NCBI GenBank assembly: GCA_046728935.1
Contig: JBKPFS010000174.1
Location: 1-17,963, forward strand
Length of the DNA stretch: 17,963 nt
Origin: DATAFO01 sp046728935
Lineage (GTDB): Bacteria; Actinomycetota; Thermoleophilia; Solirubrobacterales; 70-9
Reading direction: 5' to 3'
Part shown: positions 7,147 to 15,647 of the stretch, piece after piece
Layout: each line of letters begins with the position of its first letter
Position numbering within the stretch: the stretch's first letter is position 1
Position numbers and translations under genes: made by a program
Notes under the pieces: generated by a model
What the model was told of the DNA's origin: nothing
The model's input: the letters and a program-made list of their open reading frames with translations, nothing else
Databases searched by the model: none

Positions 7147-8538
7147 ATGGCGACCACATCCGCGACCGCGCCGGCGAGCACGCGGGCGAGCCTCCAGGAG
7201 CTCGCGAAGCGACACCTTTGGATGCACTTCACGCGGATGGGGGCGTTCGCCGACCACGACGTCCCGATCATCGTGCGCGGCGAGGGGCCCTACGTCTACG
7301 ACGAGCACGGCAACCGCTACCTCGATGGCCTCTCGGCGCTGTTCTGCGTCAACGCGGGTCACGGGCGCACGGAGCTCGGCGAAGCGGCGGCGCGCCAGGT
7401 GGAGGAGCTCGACTTCTACATCATCTGGAGCTACGCCCACCCCCGCGCGATCGAGCTCGCGGAGCGGATCGCGTCGCTGACCCCGGGCGATCTCAACCGG
7501 GTCTTCTTCACCTCCGGCGGCTCGGAGGCCGTGGAGTCGGCGATCAAGCTCGCCCGCGCGTATCACCAGCGGACCGGGAACCCGCGCAAGATCAAGTTCC
7601 TCACCCGCGAGATCGCCTACCACGGGACCACCCTCGGAGCGCTCCAGGCGACCGGGATCCCGGAGCTGCGGACCGATTTTGAGCCCCTGGTCCCCGGCGG
7701 GATCAAGGCCCCGAACACGAACAGCTATCACTGGCCGGAGGGCCGGGACCCGCTCTGGGCCGCCGACCAGATCGAGGAGAAGATCCTCTTCGAGGGCCCG
7801 GAGACGGTCGCCGCGGTGATCCTCGAACCGCTTCAGAACGCGGGCGGCTGCATCCCTCCCCAGGAGGGCTACTTCCAGCGCGTGCGCGAGATCTGTGACC
7901 GCCACGACGTGCTGCTCATCTCCGACGAGGTGATCTGCGCCTGGGGCCGGCTCGGGCACTGGTTCGGCTGCCAGCGCTACGGGTTCCAGCCGGACATCAT
8001 CACCGTCGCCAAGGCGCTCACCTCCGCGTACGCGCCGATGGGGGCGATGATCGCCTCCGATCACGTCTACGAGCCATTCGCCACGGGCAAGCAGTCGTTC
8101 ACCCACGGCTTCACCTTCGCCGGCCATCCCGTCGCGGCCGCGATCGCGATGGCCAACCTCGACGTGTTCGAGCGCGAGGACCTGAACGGCCACGTGTTGC
8201 GCAAGGAGGGTGAGTTCCGCGCCATGCTCGACGGCCTGCGCGACATCCCGATCGTCGGCGACGTGCGCGGCGACGGCTTCTTCCACGCGATCGAGCTGGT
8301 CAAGGACCAGGAGACGAAGGAGGGCTTCTCGGATGAGGAATCCGAGTGGCTCCTGCGCGGGTTCCTCTCCGGCGAGCTCTACCGCCGCGGCCTCATCTGC
8401 CGCGCCGACGATCGCGGCGATCCGGTGATCCAGCTTGCGCCGACCCTGGTGTGCGACAGCGAGCAATTCGAGGAGATCGAGGCGGTCCTGCGCCCGGTGT
8501 TGAGCGAGGCATGGGATCAGGTGAGCAAGCGGCAGTAG
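7147..8538 (+). CDS. Class III (omega-amino) aminotransferase, putrescine/beta-alanine:pyruvate type
   Basis: A 463-residue PLP enzyme of aminotransferase class III. Visible features are the phosphate-binding SGGSEA at 123-128, the YHGTT segment at 158-162, the pyridine-ring aspartate D260 in ISDEVICAWGR, the Schiff-base lysine K289 in VAKALTSAYAPMG, and HGFTFAGHP at 320-327. The substrate-side motifs (LFCVNAGHGR near the N-terminus) resemble SpuC/BauA enzymes, which move a terminal amino group from putrescine, beta-alanine or similar amines to pyruvate. The ATG at 7147 has GGAGAGGAG directly upstream. It is the first gene of the catabolic operon, divergent from the importer, and alanine dehydrogenase two genes downstream fits pyruvate as acceptor. 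Taurine or other omega-amines are possible alternatives. Confidence 0.9.
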   Translation: MATTSATAPASTRASLQELAKRHLWMHFTRMGAFADHDVPIIVRGEGPYVYDEHGNRYLDGLSALFCVNAGHGRTELGEAAARQVEELDFYIIWSYAHPRAIELAERIASLTPGDLNRVFFTSGGSEAVESAIKLARAYHQRTGNPRKIKFLTREIAYHGTTLGALQATGIPELRTDFEPLVPGGIKAPNTNSYHWPEGRDPLWAADQIEEKILFEGPETVAAVILEPLQNAGGCIPPQEGYFQRVREICDRHDVLLISDEVICAWGRLGHWFGCQRYGFQPDIITVAKALTSAYAPMGAMIASDHVYEPFATGKQSFTHGFTFAGHPVAAAIAMANLDVFEREDLNGHVLRKEGEFRAMLDGLRDIPIVGDVRGDGFFHAIELVKDQETKEGFSDEESEWLLRGFLSGELYRRGLICRADDRGDPVIQLAPTLVCDSEQFEEIEAVLRPVLSEAWDQVSKRQ

Positions 8539-8545
8539 GAGTTCC

Positions 8546-10108
8546 ATGGTCACGGTAGGCAGCCTGGTAGCCGACTGCGGGCGCGAGCTGGTCGCCGGCG
8601 AGGCTGCGGCCGATCGTGAGCTGCGCTGGGTGCACATCTCCGAGCTCGAGGATCCGACCCCCTGGCTGTCCGGAGGCGAGCTTCTGCTGACCACCGGGAT
8701 CCCCTTGCGGACGCCGGCAAGACAGCGCCGCTTCGTCGCCCTGCTCGCCGACCGGGGGGTGGCCGCGCTCGGCTTCGGGACCGGCTTCGACCACAAGCGG
8801 CTGCCAAAGGCCGTCGTCGATGAGGCGCGCGAGCGGGAGCTGCCCCTGTTCGAGGTCCCGTACGAGATGCCCTTCATCGCGATCACCGAGCGCGCCGCCG
8901 CGGCCCTGGTGAACGAGCAGTACGACGTGCTCGAGCGTGGCACTCGGGTCCACGAGCAGCTGGAACGGCTCGTGATCGAGGGCCGCGGGCTGGAGGAGAT
9001 CACCGACTCGATCGCCGGCGCGATCGGCGGGGCCGCCCTGGTGCAGGATCGCTCGGGCGTCGAGCTCGCCCGCCACCCCGCGCGCGGCGGTCCCGACGAG
9101 GGCGCGACCCGGGCGCTTGCCGAGGAGCTGGCCGACCGCCAGGCGGCGGGCACGATGACGCCGGCCACGCCCTCTCACCCGTCGCTCGGCGACCGCGCGC
9201 TCTCGGTCCCGGTCCCCGGGCGCCGTGGCGGCGCGCCCGTGGCCTGGCTCACGGTGGTCTCGGACCATGCTCAGCTGGGGGCGTTCGAGCGGCTCTGCGC
9301 GCGGCAGGCGGCGATCGTCGTGGGCCTCGAGCTGATGCGCGAGCGCGTCGTCCGCGAGACGGAGCGCCGGCTCGCCGGCGACCTGCTCGCGGATGCCCTC
9401 GGCGAGCGCCTCGACTCGGACGAGCTCCGGGGACGGCTGCGGCCGTTCGGGATCGGCGCCGAGGCCGCCGTGCTCGTGTTCGAGCTCGACGACCCCGCGG
9501 CTGCCGAGACCACGCTGGAGGTCGCGCTCTCCGAGGCCGGCGCCCCGGCGCTGGTCGCCACCAGCGCCGTCGCGGGGAGGCCGCTGCTGTGCGCCGTGGT
9601 CGACGCGGGGTCGGCCGACCCGGTGGAGATCGCGCGCCAGGGCCGCGAGGCGCTCGCGTCCTCCCACGGCCGCGTGCGCGCCGCCGCCAGCCGGGCCGTG
9701 GGCGTCGGCTCACTGCGACGCGCGTTTCACGAGGCGCGGTGCGCGCTCGAGGCGACCTCGCTCGCGGATGGCAAGGCGCCCGAGGTCGCGTCGCACCGCG
9801 ATCTCGGTGCGTTCACGCTCCTGCTCGCGCTCCAGGACGACGACGCCCTGCGCCTCTACAGCGACGGCCTCCTCGACCCGATCGAGCGCACCGAGGGCGA
9901 GTACGGCGGCGAGCTCCTGCGCTCGCTGGAGGCGTTCATCGCGAACAACGGCAACTGGGAGCGCGCCGCGCGCCAGCTCTACTGCCACCGCCACACGCTG
10001 CGCTACCGGATCCGCAAGATCGAGGAGCTCACCGGCCGCGACCTCGGCCGTGCGACCGACCGGATCGAGTTCTGGCTCGCGCTGCGGGCGAGGGAGCTGG
10101 TCCGATGA
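8546..10108 (+). CDS. PucR/CdaR-family transcriptional regulator
   Basis: A 520-residue regulator. The N-terminal PucR domain (about 1-125) contains WVHISELEDPTPWLSGGELL and TTGIPL, usual for the family and thought to sense a small molecule. A degenerate middle region follows. The C-terminal helix-turn-helix at 461-515 is typical of the family: a LEAFIANNGNWERAARQLYC helix pair, then HRHTLRYRIRKIEELTGRDL. Members commonly activate nearby nitrogen or amine catabolic genes. The ATG at 8546 has AGGAG at 8537-8541, which overlaps the aminotransferase stop. Its own stop overlaps the next start (ATGA at 10105), so it is made with the enzymes it probably controls. The inducer is unknown; a polyamine or its aldehyde product is the natural guess from context. 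Confidence 0.92.
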   Translation: MVTVGSLVADCGRELVAGEAAADRELRWVHISELEDPTPWLSGGELLLTTGIPLRTPARQRRFVALLADRGVAALGFGTGFDHKRLPKAVVDEARERELPLFEVPYEMPFIAITERAAAALVNEQYDVLERGTRVHEQLERLVIEGRGLEEITDSIAGAIGGAALVQDRSGVELARHPARGGPDEGATRALAEELADRQAAGTMTPATPSHPSLGDRALSVPVPGRRGGAPVAWLTVVSDHAQLGAFERLCARQAAIVVGLELMRERVVRETERRLAGDLLADALGERLDSDELRGRLRPFGIGAEAAVLVFELDDPAAAETTLEVALSEAGAPALVATSAVAGRPLLCAVVDAGSADPVEIARQGREALASSHGRVRAAASRAVGVGSLRRAFHEARCALEATSLADGKAPEVASHRDLGAFTLLLALQDDDALRLYSDGLLDPIERTEGEYGGELLRSLEAFIANNGNWERAARQLYCHRHTLRYRIRKIEELTGRDLGRATDRIEFWLALRARELVR

Positions 10109-11238
10109 ACGACGGTGTGCGCGTCGCCGTGCTCGGCGCCGGAGGGACGATCGCGCCGGCGATCGTCCGCGACCTCGGCGAGTCCGACGAGGTTCGCGAG
10201 CTCGTCCTCCTGGACATCGATCGCGACCGCGCCGGACGGGTCGCGGCGGCGCACGGCTGCGGCAAGGCGCGCGCCGCGCGGGCCGATGCGACCGACGGCT
10301 CGCTCGCCTCAATGCTCGACGGCTGCCGGGCGCTGGTCAACGCGGCCAGCTACCGCGTCAACCTCGCGGCGATGGACGCCTGTCTCGCGGCGGGCGTCCA
10401 CTATCTCGACCTCGGCGGGCTCTACTGGATGACCGAGCGCCAGCTCGCGCGCTCGGAGGAGTTCGAGCGCGCCGGGCTCCTGGCCCTGCTCGGCATCGGC
10501 TCGGCGCCGGGGAAGACGAACCTGATGGCCGCCTGGGCGGTGGACGAGCTGAACACGAGGGCCCCGGGCAGTGGCGGCGCGGACGGCGACCTGGCAATCA
10601 CGGTCTCGGCCGCCGGGCGCGACCTGGCGCCGCCGCGGCGCTTCAGCGTTCCCTACTCGCTCCGGACGCTCCTCGACGAGCTGACAATGAGCCCGGTCGT
10701 GCTGCGCGACGGCCGGGCTGTCGAGCTCGAGCCGCTCTCCGAGGGCGGCGCGGTCGACTTCGGCGAGCCGATCGGCGAGGCGGACACGATCTACACCCTC
10801 CACTCGGAGCTCCGCACGTTCGGCGACAGCTTCGGCTGCCGGGAGGCGAGCTTCCGGCTCTCCCTCGCCCCCGCGGTGCTCGAGCGGGTGCGGGCGCTCA
10901 CAGGCGCGCCCGAGGAGGAGGTGGCGCACATCGCCAAGGAGGCTCTGCCCCCGTCACAGAAGACCGTCGCGGTGCACCTGATCGAGGCCGAGGCGGCCGG
11001 ACGCCGGGCGCGCGTGCGCTCCTTCACGCGGCCGGCCGAGGACTGGGGGATCGGCGGCGGCGTCGTCTCCACCGCAGCGCCGGCGGCCGCGGCCGCGCGT
11101 CTTCTGGCGCGAGGGCGGATCGAGGCCCGCGGGGCGCTTCCGCCCGAGCGCTGTCTCGACCGCGGCGAGCTGTTCGCGGAGCTCGAGCGGCGGGGAACCG
11201 AATTCGAGGTCAAGGTCGAGGAGGTGGCTGCGGCATGA
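10105..11238 (+). CDS. Saccharopine-dehydrogenase-family NAD(P)-binding oxidoreductase
   Basis: A 377-residue protein with an N-terminal Rossmann fold. GAGGTIAP at 11-18 is the dinucleotide loop, and LLDID with D37 ends the second strand, which favours NAD over NADP. NAASYRVNLAAMDAC and GVHYLDLGG (about 79-105) and GSAPGKTN at 132-139 are shared by saccharopine dehydrogenase and carboxynorspermidine dehydrogenase relatives. These make or cleave a secondary amine joining an amino acid to an aldehyde or keto acid. The exact reaction here is not known. Acting on an imine or secondary amine from polyamine or lysine breakdown would fit. It is coupled to both neighbours by ATGA overlaps, so it clearly belongs to the operon. 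Confidence 0.85.
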   Translation: MNDGVRVAVLGAGGTIAPAIVRDLGESDEVRELVLLDIDRDRAGRVAAAHGCGKARAARADATDGSLASMLDGCRALVNAASYRVNLAAMDACLAAGVHYLDLGGLYWMTERQLARSEEFERAGLLALLGIGSAPGKTNLMAAWAVDELNTRAPGSGGADGDLAITVSAAGRDLAPPRRFSVPYSLRTLLDELTMSPVVLRDGRAVELEPLSEGGAVDFGEPIGEADTIYTLHSELRTFGDSFGCREASFRLSLAPAVLERVRALTGAPEEEVAHIAKEALPPSQKTVAVHLIEAEAAGRRARVRSFTRPAEDWGIGGGVVSTAAPAAAAARLLARGRIEARGALPPERCLDRGELFAELERRGTEFEVKVEEVAAA

Positions 11239-12425
11239 AGGTCGGCATCCCGAGCGAGATCAAGCCCGACGAGTACCGCGTCGCGATCACGCCGATCGGC
11301 GTTCGCGAGCTGGCCGAGCACGGGCACGACGTTCTGATCCAGTCCGGCGCGGGCGAGGGCAGCGCGATCTCCAACGCCGATTTCGAGGCGCAGGGCGCGC
11401 GCATCGTGGAATCCGCGGAGGGCGTCTGGGGGGAGGCCGAGCTGATCCTGGGCGTCAAGGAGCCACAGCCCGAGGAGGTCGCGATGCTGCGTCCTGAGGC
11501 GACGCTGTTCACCTATCTCCACCTGGCGCCGGCCCCGGAGCTGACCAAGGCGCTGTGCGACTCCGGCGCCACCTGCGTCGCCTACGAGACGGTCGAGGAT
11601 CGTCAGGGGCGGCTGCCGCTGCTTGCGCCGATGTCCGAGATCGCGGGCAAGATCGCCACACAGGCGGGGGCGTTCATGCTCGAGAAGCCGCTCGGGGGCC
11701 GCGGGGTCCTGCTCGGCGGGGTGCCGGGGGTCGGCCCGGCGAACGTGATGATCATCGGCGGCGGCGCGGTGGGGATGAACGCCGCCTTCATCGCCATCGG
11801 GATGGAGGCGGACGTGTTCGTGTACGACGTCTCGATCGACAAACTCCGCGAGCTGGACATCGCCTTCGGCGGTCGAGCCTCGACCGTGTTCAGCTCCACG
11901 CTATCGATCGAGGAGCGCCTGCCGCAGATGGACCTCGTGATCGGCGGCGTCCTCGTGCACGGCGCCCGCGCCCCGCACGTGATCAAGCGCGACCAGCTTG
12001 GACTGATGAAGGATCACGCGGTGCTGGTCGACGTGGCGATCGACCAGGGTGGCTGCTTCGAGACCTCGCACCCCACGACCCATGGCGATCCCACGTTCGA
12101 GGTCGACGGGATCATCCACTACTGCGTCACCAACATGCCGGGCGCGGTGCCGATCACGTCGACCTACGCGCTCACCAACGCGACGCTACCGTACGTGCTC
12201 GCGTTGGCCGACCACGGCGTCGCCGAGGCCGCCCGGCGAGACCCCGGCCTGAAGCTGGGGATCAACGTGGCCGGCGGCAAGGTGACCCATGCGGCGGTCG
12301 CGGACGGGGTCGGGATGGAATACACGCCACCGGAGGACGTGCTCGGGATCAGGCCGCCGGAGGCTGGCGCAGCCTCGGATGGGGCGGGCGCGACCGCCAG
12401 CAAGGCCGTGCCGGGGGCCCACTGA
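11235..12425 (+). CDS. ald: Alanine dehydrogenase
   Basis: A 396-residue NAD-dependent alanine dehydrogenase, converting alanine to pyruvate and ammonium. Catalytic positions match the Mycobacterium tuberculosis numbering: R15 in PDEYRVA, K75 in LGVKEP, H96 in YLHLAP and D270 in VDVAIDQGG. The nucleotide loop IIGGGAVGMNAA is at 173-184. The last 25 or so residues form an alanine/glycine-rich tail longer than the usual 370-residue enzyme. The ATG at 11235 overlaps the preceding stop. Beside an aminotransferase that probably uses pyruvate, its likely job is to regenerate pyruvate and free the amino nitrogen as ammonium. Confidence 0.95.
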   Translation: MKVGIPSEIKPDEYRVAITPIGVRELAEHGHDVLIQSGAGEGSAISNADFEAQGARIVESAEGVWGEAELILGVKEPQPEEVAMLRPEATLFTYLHLAPAPELTKALCDSGATCVAYETVEDRQGRLPLLAPMSEIAGKIATQAGAFMLEKPLGGRGVLLGGVPGVGPANVMIIGGGAVGMNAAFIAIGMEADVFVYDVSIDKLRELDIAFGGRASTVFSSTLSIEERLPQMDLVIGGVLVHGARAPHVIKRDQLGLMKDHAVLVDVAIDQGGCFETSHPTTHGDPTFEVDGIIHYCVTNMPGAVPITSTYALTNATLPYVLALADHGVAEAARRDPGLKLGINVAGGKVTHAAVADGVGMEYTPPEDVLGIRPPEAGAASDGAGATASKAVPGAH

Positions 12426-12473
12426 GAGTAGAACTAAAACCAGAGAACGAATCAGAGACGATCAGGAGGAGAG

Positions 12474-13916
12474 ATGGCAACCGCCACGGCAAGCAAGCTG
12501 CAGAACTTCATCAACGGCGAGTCGGTCGACCCCGTCGAGGGACAGACCGAGGACGTGATCAACCCCGCGACCGGTGAGACGATCGCCGAGGCGCCGCTGT
12601 CCACCGCGGAGGACGTCGACAGGGCCGTGGCGGCCGCGCGCAAGGCGTTCGAGACCTGGTCGCGGGCGACTCCGGCCGACCGCGCCACCGCGCTGATCAA
12701 GCTCGCCGATGCGATCGACGAGCACGCTGACGAGCTCGCCGATCTCGAGTCGGCGGACGCCGGCAAGCCGCGGAAGGCCTTCCTCGAGGACGAAATCCCC
12801 GCGTGCTCGGACCAGCTGCGCTTCTTCGCCGGCGCGGGGCGGCTTCTCGAGGGCAAGTCGGCGGGTGAGTACGTCTCCAACCGCACCTCGTTCGTCCGCC
12901 GCGAGCCGACCGGCGTCGCAGGTCAGATCACTCCGTGGAACTACCCGCTGATGATGGCGATCTGGAAGCTCGGCCCGGCCCTTGCGGCCGGCTGCACCAG
13001 CGTGCTGAAGCCGGCAGAGAACACGCCGATCTCGACGTTCAAGCTGGCCGAGCTCGCCGCGGACAGCGTGCCCGCGGGCGTGCTGAACGTGATCGGGGGC
13101 CACGGCGATCCCGCCGGCGCGGCGCTGGTCACGCACCCCGACGTGGACATGGTCTCGCTCACGGGGTCGCCTGAGACCGGCAAGTGGATCGCGAAGGCGG
13201 CGGCGGACACGCTCAAGCGGGTCCATCTCGAGCTCGGCGGAAAGGCGCCCGTGATCGTCTTCGACGACGTCGAGATGGAGACCGCCCTGGAGACGATCGC
13301 CGGCACGGCGCTCTACAACGCGGGCCAGGACTGCACCGCGGCCACGCGCATTCTGGCGTCCGCGGCCGTCTACGACGACGTGGTCTCCGGCCTGGCCGAG
13401 GAGGCGAAGGGCTACAGGATGGGCGACCTCAACGACCCGGACACCACGCTCGGCCCGGTCATCTCCCAGCGCCAGCGCGAGCGCGTCGAGGGCTTCATCG
13501 AGCGCAAGCCCGGCCGCGCGGAGGTCGTGACCGGCGGCAGGGAGCCGGACCTGCCTGGGTTCTTCTACGAGCCCACGGTCGTCGCCAATCTCGAACAGGA
13601 CGACGAGATGACCCAGGACGAGATTTTCGGGCCGGTGATGACCGTGCAGCGGTTCGAGGACGAGCAGAAGGCGATCGAGTGGGCCAATGGCACCCGCTAC
13701 GGGCTCGCCTCGTCGGTCTGGACCCGCGACATCGGCCGGGCCATGCGCGTCGCCAACGCGTTGCGCTTCGGCGCCGTGTGGATCAACGACCACATCACGC
13801 TCGCCAGCGAGATGCCCCATGGCGGGTACAAGCAGTCCGGCTACGGCAAGGATCTGTCCATGTACTCGATCGAGGATTACACCGAGATCAAGCACGTCAT
13901 GGTGAATCTGGAATAG
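12474..13916 (+). CDS. patD: Aminobutyraldehyde dehydrogenase, PatD-like
   Basis: A 480-residue aldehyde dehydrogenase with TPWNYP at 153-158, K179, E253 in LELGGK, catalytic C287 in YNAGQDCTAATRI, and E383 in DEIFGP. The NAGQDCTA form and the C-terminal SEMPHGGYKQSGYGKD with IEDYT are characteristic of 4-aminobutyraldehyde dehydrogenases such as E. coli PatD (YdcW). It would oxidise the aminoaldehyde (or its cyclic form, pyrroline) from putrescine transamination to GABA. It has a strong AGGAGGA at 12464-12470 after a 48-base A-rich gap, unlike the overlapped genes before it, so it may be translated at a higher or independent rate. It is the last gene of the operon and converges with the ABC exporter. 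Confidence 0.9.
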   Translation: MATATASKLQNFINGESVDPVEGQTEDVINPATGETIAEAPLSTAEDVDRAVAAARKAFETWSRATPADRATALIKLADAIDEHADELADLESADAGKPRKAFLEDEIPACSDQLRFFAGAGRLLEGKSAGEYVSNRTSFVRREPTGVAGQITPWNYPLMMAIWKLGPALAAGCTSVLKPAENTPISTFKLAELAADSVPAGVLNVIGGHGDPAGAALVTHPDVDMVSLTGSPETGKWIAKAAADTLKRVHLELGGKAPVIVFDDVEMETALETIAGTALYNAGQDCTAATRILASAAVYDDVVSGLAEEAKGYRMGDLNDPDTTLGPVISQRQRERVEGFIERKPGRAEVVTGGREPDLPGFFYEPTVVANLEQDDEMTQDEIFGPVMTVQRFEDEQKAIEWANGTRYGLASSVWTRDIGRAMRVANALRFGAVWINDHITLASEMPHGGYKQSGYGKDLSMYSIEDYTEIKHVMVNLE

Positions 13917-14045
13917 CGGCGCCTGCAAACCGTCGCCTCGCTGTGTCCTCGGTCGGGCGTCTCGCTCACGCACGCTTCCAGTGCGCTCGCTTCGCCGCCC
14001 TCCCTGCGTCCTTGCGAGGCTCGGTTTTCGGCGCCGTTGGGGCCG

Positions 14046-14843
14046 CTATGGCTTCAGGCGGTGGCCGGTCGCGAACAGGTACTGCGACCAGCCGATCAGC
14101 CCAGCCGCGATCAGAGTGATGACGCCGAAGGCGATCCAGGGGCTGACGTCCGCGGCTCCCAGGAAGCCGTAGCGGATAGACTCGACGACGTAGAAGAGCG
14201 GGTTCGCGTGGGAGATCTGCTCCCACGGGCTGCCGAGGCGGTCGACCGAGTAGAAGACGCCGCCCAGGAACGTCAACGGCAGGATCACGATGTTGTTGAC
14301 GAACGAGATGTGGTCGAACATCTGGGCGTAGATGCCGACGACGATCCCGAGCGCCCCGAAGCCGGCCATAAGCAGGGCGACCGCGACCAACAGGATCAGC
14401 GGGTGCTCGACCGGGGCTCCGGTGAGGGGCCCCGCGAGGGCGGTCAGTGCGACGCCGATGACCAATGCCCTGAAGACGCCTCCGATCCCGAAGCCGAGGT
14501 TCATCTGCCAGCTGTGCATGGGGGCGGCGAGGACGTCGTCGATGTAGCGGTCGTTGCGCGCCTGGAAGATCGTGCTCGAGTTGTTGGAGTAGACCGCCTG
14601 CGCCATCGCCATCGCGATCAGCCCGGGGACGATGAACACCTCGTACTCGAACCCGTCGATCGTGCTGATCCGACCGCCGAGCGAGAGCCCGAACACGATG
14701 ATGAACAGCAGCGAGGAGATCACGGGCGCGAGCGTGGTCTGTGTCCACAGCCGCAGCACGCGATGGCATTCGCGCAGCGCCAGCCAAGCGAGCCCGCGCC
14801 AGGGCTGCGGCCGGTCCACCGCTGCCGCGGTGCCGTTGCTCAT
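14046..14843 (-). CDS. ABC-2 type exporter permease, YadH-like
   Basis: A 265-residue membrane protein with about six hydrophobic segments. The N-terminal amphipathic part contains LALRECHRVLRLWTQTTLAP; FLGGVFYSVDRLGSPWEQIS and NPLFYVVESIRYGFLG (about 192-229) are the ABC-2 permease hallmark near the fifth helix. It overlaps the ATPase gene by four bases (ATGA at 14843-14840). With that ATPase it would form an exporter or a lipid/polymer transporter in the cytoplasmic membrane. The family is broad (YadGH, drug and lipid exporters), and nothing here identifies the substrate. Confidence 0.92.
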   Translation of the reverse strand: MSNGTAAAVDRPQPWRGLAWLALRECHRVLRLWTQTTLAPVISSLLFIIVFGLSLGGRISTIDGFEYEVFIVPGLIAMAMAQAVYSNNSSTIFQARNDRYIDDVLAAPMHSWQMNLGFGIGGVFRALVIGVALTALAGPLTGAPVEHPLILLVAVALLMAGFGALGIVVGIYAQMFDHISFVNNIVILPLTFLGGVFYSVDRLGSPWEQISHANPLFYVVESIRYGFLGAADVSPWIAFGVITLIAAGLIGWSQYLFATGHRLKP

Positions 14844-15607
14844 ACCGCCGCCTCCTCCGCCTCCGCGGGCTCAGCGGCCAGCCTTCCGGTCGCGACGCTC
14901 TTCAGGTAGACCTGCTCGAGCGTCTCGGCACCGTAGTGGCGCTTCAGCCCGTCGGCCGTGTCGCGGGCGACGATCCGGCCGGCGCTGATCAACGCGATCT
15001 CCTCACACAGAGCCTCTGCCTCCTCGAGGTAGTGCGTGGTCAGCAGGATGGTGGTCCCCCGCTCATGCAGGCGGCGGATGTAGCGCCAGAGCTCGTGGCG
15101 AAGCTCGATGTCGACACCGGCTGTCGGCTCGTCGAGGATCACCAGGCGGGGCTCGTGCAGGAGGGCCCGCGCGAGCAGCAGCCGGCGCCGCTGCCCTCCC
15201 GAGAGCTTGGGGGCGCGCACGTCGCGCTTGGCGCGGAGGTCGAAGATGTCGATCATGCGCTCCGCGCGTTCGGTCGCCGTCTCCCGCGTCATCCCGTAGT
15301 AGCCGCCGTGGTAGATCAGCGTCTCGCGCACGGTCAGGAACCGGTCGAGGTTGGGCTCCTGCTCAGAGATTCCGATCAATTGGCGGGCCTCGAGGCTCGC
15401 GCCCTCAAGCCCGAAGACGCGGATCTCTCCGCCCGTCGCGCGGATCAGGTTGCAGACGGCGCTGATCAGCGTCGTCTTCCCGGCTCCGTTCGGCCCGAGG
15501 AGCCCGAAGAAGCTGCCTGCGGGGACCTCGAGGTCGAGCGCGTCGAGCGCGAGGGTCCCGTCGTCGTACCGCTTGCTCAGTCCGCGCAGCTCAAGGGCGA
15601 GGTCCAT
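14840..15607 (-). CDS. ABC-2 type exporter ATPase, YadG-like
   Basis: A 255-residue ABC ATPase with Walker A GPNGAGKT at 38-45, Q-loop Q83 in ISEQEPNLD, signature LSGGQ at 135-139, Walker B LVILDE at 155-160, D-loop AGVD and switch H192 in TTHYLEEAE. ISEQEPNLDRFLTVRE and the order ATPase-then-permease place it with CcmA/YadG-type exporters. The ATG at 15607 has no clear adjacent ribosome site; GGAG lies over 20 bases upstream. It follows the small membrane/HTH gene by 40 bases and may be cotranscribed with it. Substrate unknown. Confidence 0.93.
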   Translation of the reverse strand: MDLALELRGLSKRYDDGTLALDALDLEVPAGSFFGLLGPNGAGKTTLISAVCNLIRATGGEIRVFGLEGASLEARQLIGISEQEPNLDRFLTVRETLIYHGGYYGMTRETATERAERMIDIFDLRAKRDVRAPKLSGGQRRRLLLARALLHEPRLVILDEPTAGVDIELRHELWRYIRRLHERGTTILLTTHYLEEAEALCEEIALISAGRIVARDTADGLKRHYGAETLEQVYLKSVATGRLAAEPAEAEEAAV

Positions 15608-15647
15608 CGCATCATGATGGCGATCCGACTCCGCCCGGCGCCCCCGC

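Noticed and set aside
7111..9168. A 685-codon open frame on the minus strand across the aminotransferase and PucR-type genes
   Set aside because: It is antisense to two well-recognised proteins, is rich in Arg/Asp/Ala/Glu as expected from GC-rich complement frames, and shows no domain.
9393..11234. Long in-frame extension upstream of alanine dehydrogenase
   Set aside because: The extension is serine/arginine-rich, lies over the PucR-type and saccharopine-dehydrogenase-family genes, and the ATG at 11235 gives the exact family N-terminus.
13917..14045. Search for a terminator or small gene between patD and the exporter permease
   Set aside because: Only a four-pair GCAC/GTGC match around 13970-13986 was seen, with no T-tract and no credible coding start.
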